From NCBI GenBank assembly GCA_949296415.1, contig CASFQC010000013.1, forward strand, positions 1 to 53,037: DNA of 53,037 bases, in the 5' to 3' direction. The position numbers were made by a program, and so were the translations under genes. This document shows, piece after piece, positions 47,425 through 53,037 of the stretch (positions are counted from its first letter, which is position 1; the number at the start of each line of letters is the position of its first letter). The DNA is from an uncultured Bacteroides sp. GTDB lineage: Bacteria > Bacteroidota > Bacteroidia > Bacteroidales > Bacteroidaceae. The notes under the pieces were generated by a model. That model did no database searches, was not told where the DNA came from, and saw only the letters and a program-made list of their open reading frames with translations.

Positions 47425-48672
47425 ATGAAATTTTCAGAACTACCGCTAAATGATGATGTACTTGACGCATTGGAAACTATGCATTTTGAAGAATGCACCC
47501 CAATACAAGAAAAAGCCATACCGGCCATATTAGAAGGACACGACCTAATAGCTGTGGCACAAACCGGAACGGGAAAGACAGCAGCCTACTTACTTCCCAT
47601 ACTTAACAAATTATCAGAAGACGGGCATCCTGAAGACGCAATAAACTGCCTCATAATGGCCCCCACACGGGAACTAGCCCAGCAGATAGACCAACAAATG
47701 GAAGGCTTCTCTTATTTCTTGCCATTCAACAGTGTAGCCATATACGGAGGAAACGACGGTATCTTGTTTGAGCAACAGAAAAAGGGACTCATTTTAGGGG
47801 CTGACGTGGTCATCGCCACACCAGGACGGCTCATAGCCCATCTGAGTTTGGGATACGTAGATCTCTCACGCGTATCTTATTTCATATTGGACGAAGCAGA
47901 CCGTATGCTTGACATGGGATTTTATGACGACATCATGCAAATTGTGAAACAACTTCCGGAAAAGAGGCAAACAATAATGTTCTCGGCCACTATGCCTCCG
48001 AAAATCCAGCAACTGGCACAAAATATACTCACTTCACCGACGGAGATTAAATTGGCAGTATCAAAACCGGCAGACAAAATAATACAAGCTGCTTATGTGT
48101 GCTATGAAAGCCAAAAACAAGAGATAATCAGAAGTTTGTTTACAGACAAAGTACCAGATAAGGTCATTATTTTTGCCTCCTCAAAGCTTAAAGTCAAAGA
48201 AGTGACCAAAGCACTTAAAGCAGAAAAGTTAAATGTAGGCGAAATGCACTCCGACTTGGAACAGGTACAACGTGATGAAGTGATGCGAGCTTTCAAGAAT
48301 GGGCACATCAATATATTAGTGGCGACAGACATCGTAGCAAGGGGCATAGACATAGACGACATAAGACTGGTCATCAACTACGACGTACCCCATGACAACG
48401 AAGACTATGTCCACCGAATAGGACGAACTGCACGTGCCAATAACGATGGAGTAGCTATAACCTTCGTCAGCGAAAAAGAACAGATCAGATTCCAAAGCAT
48501 AGAACGATTCTTAGGTAAAGAAATATACAAACTGCCTTTACCCGAGGGACTTGGACAAGCTCCTAAATATAATGCAATGGCAGACAAAAACAATAAAAAC
48601 ATAAAAGGGAAAAGGCGTCCTTCCGGAGGAAAAAGAAAAGGAATGAATGGAAAAGAAAAAAAACAGCGGTAA
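47425..48672 (+). CDS. DEAD-box ATP-dependent RNA helicase
   Basis: A 415-aa RNA helicase for RNA remodelling, probably ribosome assembly or cold adaptation. Motifs in order: MKFSELPLNDDVLDAL start, Q-motif CTPIQEKAIPAI, motif I AQTGTGKTAAY, Ia PTRELAQQ, II ILDEADRMLDMGF, III SATMPP, IV-V VIIFASS and VATDIVARGIDID, VI YVHRIGRTARA. A basic tail (KGKRRPSGGKRKGMNGKEKKQR) probably binds RNA. The frame opens at 47326, but that part is the leader repeat; ATG 47425 starts the family domain. An IS5-family element lies 30 bp downstream. Confidence 0.93.
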   Translation: MKFSELPLNDDVLDALETMHFEECTPIQEKAIPAILEGHDLIAVAQTGTGKTAAYLLPILNKLSEDGHPEDAINCLIMAPTRELAQQIDQQMEGFSYFLPFNSVAIYGGNDGILFEQQKKGLILGADVVIATPGRLIAHLSLGYVDLSRVSYFILDEADRMLDMGFYDDIMQIVKQLPEKRQTIMFSATMPPKIQQLAQNILTSPTEIKLAVSKPADKIIQAAYVCYESQKQEIIRSLFTDKVPDKVIIFASSKLKVKEVTKALKAEKLNVGEMHSDLEQVQRDEVMRAFKNGHINILVATDIVARGIDIDDIRLVINYDVPHDNEDYVHRIGRTARANNDGVAITFVSEKEQIRFQSIERFLGKEIYKLPLPEGLGQAPKYNAMADKNNKNIKGKRRPSGGKRKGMNGKEKKQR

Positions 48673-48697
48673 GAATCTGTATGCTTTTATCTCAATG

Positions 48698-49488
48698 CTA
48701 AGAAGCTGTTTTGATTTCATTCGATAAATTTGTTAAGCATGATTGAATGAATGCGATTTGTACCATAGCTTCTGCAGTTTCAGCAAGGAATTCATAATCA
48801 ATGGTCAGCCTTCTGAAGTTCTCTAGCCATGAGAAAGAACGTTCTACAATCCACCGTTTGGGCAGAACCTGAAATTTCGAGAGGCATTCATCCGGTCTGG
48901 TTACGACCTCCAATATCCATCCGAATTTCTTCTTGCCCCAATCAGCCAATTCTCCCCTGTATCCTCCATCCGCCAGAATTTTCACCGGACGTGGGAACTT
49001 GCAAGAGAGTTTCTCCAAGACTTGCGGGGCACCTTTACAGTCATGCAGGTTGGCTTCATGGATTGAGACGGCTAACGGAAGACCAAGCATATCAACAATG
49101 ATGTGCTCCTTCCGTCCCTTGATTTTCTTGTTACCATCTATACCACGGTCAGGATCAACATGATGGGAGGTCTTTACACTTCTGGAATCCATGATACCAA
49201 GACTCGGACTTTCCTGCCGTCCCGCCTGTTTACGGACGAACGAGTGCAAGGAATCCATTATCTCTTCAAACACACCTTCAAGCTTCCATTTACGGAAGTA
49301 GTAATAGACGGTTTGCCAAAGGGCGAAGTCAGAGGGAAGCGTACGCCACTGGCAGCCGGTCTTGTTGACATAAAGGATTGCATTCATTATCTCTTTAAGC
49401 GAATGTTTTCGGCTCCTCGCTTGTGGCTCTAAAAATTTTTTATAACTTGCCACTGTTTTTCAGTCAGGTCGGTTGGATACTGTGTCAT
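48698..49488 (-). CDS. IS5-family transposase, read by -1 frameshift
   Basis: The DDE transposase of the element. A short frame from ATG 49488 (MTQYPTDLTEKQWQVIKNF, stop 49429-49431) overlaps the main frame (48698-49453, GTG if independent). At minus-strand 49438-49432 the heptamer A AAT TTT fits X XXY YYZ, and a -1 slip gives ...VIKNFLEPQARSRKHSLKEI..., the continuous family sequence, 263 aa in all. DDE motifs: GIMDSRSVKT, ILADGGYRGELADW, VERSFSWLENFRRL. The stop codon TAG lies outside the inverted repeat, in flanking DNA. Either programmed frameshifting or an inactivating indel; the slippery site favours the former. Confidence 0.85.
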
Positions 49489-49598
49489 AACTTTATTGTT
49501 TGATACCTTTAAAGATATAACGTTTTTCCAATGGACCTGCTGATTTCAAATTTTAAGGAGACTATAACATTATTCTTGAATCAATTCAAAACAGCTTC
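48702..49598 (-). mobile_element. Complete IS5-family insertion sequence (897 bp)
   Basis: Inverted ends 48702-48722 and 49578-49598 match in 19 of 21 positions and begin GAAGCTGTTTTGA. Both sides are flanked by TAA (48699-48701 and 49599-49601), a 3-bp duplication of the TNA kind known for the IS1031/IS427 groups. It inserted between the helicase gene and the TonB_C-like gene, whose promoter (49628) is left intact. Confidence 0.9.
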
Positions 49599-49627
49599 TA
49601 ATAAATAATTAGGTTATTCCTTTTCGT

Positions 49628-49635
49628 TACCTTTG
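49628..49635 (+). promoter_or_regulatory. -7 element (TACCTTTG) after the IS
   Basis: TAnnTTTG match 23 bp before the ATG at 49658; its -33 would fall in the last bases next to the IS end. Confidence 0.6.
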
Positions 49636-49657
49636 AATACCATTAAGATGATTAGTT

Positions 49658-50833
49658 ATGAAAAAGTTTCTGTTTATATTGCTTTCATGGGTTGTTATAG
49701 ATGGGCTTCCTGCCCAGAATAACAGCTGTGCGAATATGTTTGCATTGCTGGAAAATAAGATATGGAAAGTGCAATTCCCCCAAAACAAGCAATATGCCAT
49801 GGAAATGGAATTTCGCGATGCCGGATGGAGAAGCACGTTTTTGCAGGGTGGGAAAAGAAGAGAAACTTTTTATTCTTATTCTTTATGCGGAGATACAATC
49901 AAAGTTTTTGAATTGAGGGAAAATTACATTATCCAAGAGCTGACCGACAGCACATTGGTTTTTCAGTATCTGCCCAACACGCTGACCATTGGTATTGGTC
50001 CGGTCAGATGCATGACTGACAACAGCCTGCAAGGAAAACGGCAGAATGAAAACCGTTTGGACAGCATCTGGCGCGCGGAAATAGGTTGGAACATTGGCAT
50101 TCTGGATATGTCGGGGAGTCCAATTAAAGACTTATCAACCATTGAACCACCCCGTTGGGCAAAATGGAATTACGATTTAGAAAGGTATTATACTTCCCAA
50201 ATGGTATATCCTGAAGATTTGTTGAAAAAGAACCAAGCCGGATATTCCGTAGTCATGTGTTCTATTGACACATTAGGATTGCCACACGGCATTTATATAT
50301 TGACTTCCAAACATAAAGAATTCGACAAAGAGGTTATCCGGCTGACCAAAGAATTGCCGCATTGCCTGCCATGCAGGGACAAGGACGACAAGTGGATGAA
50401 ATGTTACTATGCGGTCTATGTACCTTTCCTGCCACAACATTACCGAGACAGGGTGAAGGCGGACAGTATTGCGGAAGAAAAGCAGAAACACTGTTTTATA
50501 GAATGGGAGACTGTCCCTTCTTTTCAAGACGGGAAGTCGTGGTCTGCGCAAAACTACATCACCCAACACTTAAAGTATGACCCTGCATTATTAAGTGATA
50601 AACAACAAGTGAGAGGCATCTATACGATACGGATTAACTCGTATGGAGAAGTGTATGAAGCCAAAGTTTTACGAAGTTGCGGCATACAGGATTGTGACAA
50701 CCAAATATTGGAAATCATCAGAAAGATGCCTCGCTGGACACCTACCATCAATTATTATGGTAAAGGAGAATATCGGGAATCCGTATTGACTATACCTATA
50801 TTTTTTAAGAGAAGCGATTGCTCATACAACTGA
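49658..50833 (+). CDS. Secreted protein with two TonB C-terminal-like domains
   Basis: A 391-aa exported protein with signal peptide MKKFLFILLSWVVIDGLPAQ. Residues ~25-120 look like a small beta-rich domain (FALLENKIWKVQF...STLVFQYL). Two later stretches resemble the TonB C-terminal fold: about 190-265 (AGYSVVMCSIDTLGLPHGIYI...KEFDKEVIRLTKELP) and 295-385 (VRGIYTIRINSYGEVYEAKVL...CDNQILEIIRKMPRWTP...LTIPIFF). There is no membrane anchor or proline-rich spacer, so it is not a conventional TonB. Role unknown. Confidence 0.7.
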   Translation: MKKFLFILLSWVVIDGLPAQNNSCANMFALLENKIWKVQFPQNKQYAMEMEFRDAGWRSTFLQGGKRRETFYSYSLCGDTIKVFELRENYIIQELTDSTLVFQYLPNTLTIGIGPVRCMTDNSLQGKRQNENRLDSIWRAEIGWNIGILDMSGSPIKDLSTIEPPRWAKWNYDLERYYTSQMVYPEDLLKKNQAGYSVVMCSIDTLGLPHGIYILTSKHKEFDKEVIRLTKELPHCLPCRDKDDKWMKCYYAVYVPFLPQHYRDRVKADSIAEEKQKHCFIEWETVPSFQDGKSWSAQNYITQHLKYDPALLSDKQQVRGIYTIRINSYGEVYEAKVLRSCGIQDCDNQILEIIRKMPRWTPTINYYGKGEYRESVLTIPIFFKRSDCSYN

Positions 50834-50867
50834 AAGTCACCTTGAAGCCTGTGTTCCTGTATGCTAT

Positions 50868-51266
50868 TTGAATGAATGGGACGAAACCATTGTGCCGTAT
50901 GGCAAATACAAATTTTGCCATACAGATACCATACGGAACATCGGTTTCGTATATGAGGACGCACGGATTGTTTGTATAGACAGTCAAGGCAAAGAATTGT
51001 TCTATGTGTTCAAATACGATAACGGTCCTGGCTATATCCGTGAAGGACGTTTCCGCATCATGGATGAGAACGGACTGATAGGGTTTGCTGATTCATTAGG
51101 CAATGTAGTTATTAAGCCCCAATTCAAATTTGTATTTCCTTTTGAAGGAAACAGAACTAAGGTTACATTTACAGGAGAACGAAAAGCAATGCCAGACAGA
51201 GAACATCACGAATGGGTAAGCAATAAATGGCAATATATAAACAAGGAAGGAGAATTACTACAATGA
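50868..51266 (+). CDS. WG-repeat-like protein, probably 5'-truncated
   Basis: 132 residues from a TTG codon, with WG/KWG-like segments (IMDENGLIGFADSLGNVVIKPQFKFVFPFEGNRTKVTF, WQYINKEGELLQ). The frame stays open upstream to 50790, and that stretch (HLEACVPVCYLNEWDETIVPYGKY) reads as protein, yet contains no ATG and overlaps the end of the previous gene. No signal peptide remains. The simplest reading is a gene that lost its 5' end. The stop overlaps the next ATG (ATGA). Confidence 0.55.
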   Translation: MNEWDETIVPYGKYKFCHTDTIRNIGFVYEDARIVCIDSQGKELFYVFKYDNGPGYIREGRFRIMDENGLIGFADSLGNVVIKPQFKFVFPFEGNRTKVTFTGERKAMPDREHHEWVSNKWQYINKEGELLQ

Positions 51267-51832
51267 GAACAATCATTTTATTCGCAATGTTATCAGGTGC
51301 AGTTTGCCTGAGTTGCACTCACAAACGGCAACAATCCCAGCAGGAAGCAACGCCGGATAAGGAATCGGCTATCATCGGTAGTATTGATACGGTTACAAGC
51401 ATCCAAGTTACATCGGCGGATAAGGATACCGTCATCTATGATACGCCGGAGTGTTACCTTTGGTGTGTCAAAGACTTGCCGGACAAGTATAAGGACAAAA
51501 CTGTTTCCATGTGGACAGAACGTCCTGTTTATTGGGAAAATATACAAGTCGTCAATGTGTTCGTTGCAAATCCGACATTAACTTCTCTGATGTATGGAAG
51601 AGCTTGAGTAGTAGAGCAATGGAACGGGAAAGAATGGGACATGGCCAAAACCAAAGGCGACATTGTTTGGTCTGATGATGGGTTTGAAACGCCAAAAGCT
51701 CCTTTATTGTATTGCTTCCGTTTCCCCGTAGGCTGGTACTATTATCTTCCCAAAGAGAAATACCGGATATGCAAATCGTTTCATGCAAAAAGAGAGAATA
51801 TAGAATTGAGTGCAGAATTTGAAATTAAGTAG
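51263..51832 (+). pseudogene. Lipoprotein gene broken by an in-frame TGA
   Basis: Starts MRTIILFAMLSGAVCLSC, a lipoprotein signal with Cys18 as the probable lipidation site (ATG 51263, coupled to the previous stop). It runs to ...NPTLTSLMYGRA and meets TGA at 51605-51607. The same frame then continues without a break as VVEQWNGKEWDMAKTKGDIVWSDDGF...FRFPVGWYYYLPKEKYRICK to 51832. The join reads naturally if TGA was once TGG (Trp). Full product would be ~189 aa. Family not named. Confidence 0.7.
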
Positions 51833-51857
51833 TAGCCTTATGAAAACAAGATTATCA

Positions 51858-52880
51858 ACCCGTTGGCGGAATTAAATTGAGCTGGTAAACATGAGTAAAA
51901 AGTTGCGCATATCGCTGATTTTTTATTAACTTATTGGTGCTCATATCATTAAGTTTAAACCATCGTACACACAACTTATCTACAAAATTCGTCAGAATAC
52001 TTGAGATATACAAGCAATTTCCTCAAAATCTCATCAATGAGCAAGGTAATATTGTCCGCCGTGGTCCTGTTCCCAAATTCTCCGATCTGGAGGTCGTGGC
52101 GTTGTCATTAGCCGCAAAATCGGAAAGTATGGACAGTGAGAATTGTTTTTTGAGTACAGGCTGCAAGAATACAAAGGGAAAATCCCTAATCTTATATCGC
52201 GCAGACAATTCAATGACCGCAGGAAAAAACGGCAGGGCTGTGTGAAGCCATACGCAAGAGGATTGACTTGGGAATGGATGACGGTGAGGATTTCTTCCTT
52301 GTGGACTCCAAACCGATAGAAGTCTGTCGTCTCGCAAGGGGGAAACGCTGCAAGATGGGACAGGAGGGAGATTTTTCCAAAGTTCCAGACTTCGGCTATT
52401 GCGCTTCGCAAAACATATATTATTTTGGCTATAAATTTCATGTTCTCTGTGGGTTAAGTGGGGTGATACACTCCTATGACTTGTCAAAGGCGAGCGTGCA
52501 TGACCTCAATTACATGAAAGATGTGAAGCTGGAATATCATGATTACAGCATCTATGGGGACAAAGGATATATCGGGGCTGACGTGCAGCTTGACCTCTTT
52601 GAGACCGCGCATATCAGGCTTGAATGTCCCTACCGGCTGAACCAAAAGAAGTGGAAACCGGCTTCCATCCCATAAAAGCCCGCAAAAGGATTGAAACGAT
52701 ATTTTCCCTATTGTCTGACCAGTTTCTGACCATCAGGAACTATGCCAAGATTACAAACGGTCTGTTTGCCAGAATCATTGGCAAGATTAGTGCGCTGACC
52801 GTGTCGCAATACGTCAACTATATCAATAACAAGCCTATTGGCAGAATTAAGTACGCATTAATTTAATTCCGCCAACGGGT
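51858..52880 (+). mobile_element. IS982-family insertion sequence with perfect ends, defective
   Basis: Ends 51858-51878 and 52860-52880 are exact 21-bp inverted repeats beginning ACCCGTTGGCGGAATTAAA. Total 1023 bp. No clear target duplication was found (TTATCA to the left, AAACAG to the right). The transposase inside is frameshifted. Confidence 0.88.
51934..52866 (+). pseudogene. Degenerate IS982-family transposase
   Basis: The protein is spread over frames. STKFVRILEIYKQFPQNLINEQGNIVRRGPVPKFSDLEVVAL is in one frame. KGKIPNLISRRQFNDRRKK appears only in another, near 52170-52230. GMDDGEDFFLVDSKPIEVCR to YRLNQKKWKPA follows from 52268, and HPIKARKRIETIFSLLSDQFLTIRNYAK to the end from about 52665. 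At least three frameshifts (about 52150, 52230 and 52660) are needed. The DDE residues are still legible (DSKPIEV, YGDKGYIGAD, and the late KRIETIF region). Non-functional unless supplied in trans. Confidence 0.85.
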
Positions 52881-53037
52881 AAACAGACTACCAGATTGTC
52901 GTAAAGGGGAATTAAGCTAACCTCCAAGAACAGATAGAAGACAGCTTCCGTTTCCTGCCTGCCGTCAAGATACCGGTTGCGGTTATGAACGGATTGATAC
53001 AGGACATTGTTCATCAGCGACTTGTCCCTGATAAAAA
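52881..53037. other. Window edge: short open stretches, no gene identified
   Basis: About 157 bp after the IS982 element. Both strands have an open frame to the edge: plus from 52915 (ANLQEQIEDSFRFLPAVKIP...) and minus (FIRDKSLMNNVLYQSVHNRN...). Either could be part of a gene outside the window. I recognise neither. Confidence 0.3.

Overview
This is a chromosomal segment of a Bacteroidota bacterium, most likely of the order Bacteroidales. The supports are repeated Bacteroidales-type -7 elements (TAnnTTTG) upstream of genes on both strands, near absence of Shine-Dalgarno sequences, gene families and thi gene order typical of Bacteroidales, and IS5- and IS982-family insertion sequences. I cannot name the genus. 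No rRNA, tRNA, CRISPR array, phage or conjugation module was recognised.

Layout. (1) 1-3043: carB, missing its 5' end, then a perfect hairpin terminator. (2) 3.1-8.0 kb, minus strand: lon-tgt-lptG. (3) 8-17 kb: single housekeeping genes (tRNA methyltransferase, lipocalin-like lipoprotein, fucose-isomerase-like protein, aminotransferase plus LolC/E-like permease, BamA-like porin) separated by long intergenic regions carrying three families of degenerate interspersed repeats, called here A, B and C. (4) 17.2-25.6 kb: a WalJ-like metallo-hydrolase, then a TPP-riboswitch-controlled thiamine operon thiS-thiE-thiG-thiC-thiH-thiF-thiE/tenI::thiD. (5) 25.7-29 kb: DUF362 ferredoxin, tilS, and a convergent EFR1-type flavodoxin/ferredoxin. 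(6) 29-38 kb, visibly GC-rich: a tripartite ABC efflux system (ATPase, FtsX-type permease, HlyD adaptor, TolC channel) divergent from an NtrC-type sigma-54 activator and its histidine kinase. (7) 38-48.7 kb: AddB-like nuclease, B12-dependent ribonucleotide reductase, folB, a carboxyltransferase, and a DEAD-box helicase with a long leader. (8) 48.7-53 kb: accessory material, with a complete IS5-family element, a TonB_C-like secreted protein, two decayed small genes, and an IS982-family element with perfect ends but a frameshifted transposase.

The most coherent system is region 6. The regulator and kinase are translationally coupled. The tolC side has a sigma-54 promoter (GG-N10-GC) preceded by two identical-architecture inverted repeats (TGTGC-N6-GCACA) whose centres are 21 bp apart, at about -90 and -111. 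This fits autoregulated, enhancer-dependent control of an envelope-stress or efflux operon. Between hlyD and the permease lies an array of 23-bp units, six with clear 18-bp palindromes and two degenerate edge units in exact phase; this is the strongest unexplained signal. Next come the A/B/C intergenic repeats: one A copy carries three covarying hairpins in a 22-bp tandem, and one C copy sits in the 5' leader of the DEAD-box helicase. All alignments, periods and folds were done by eye.
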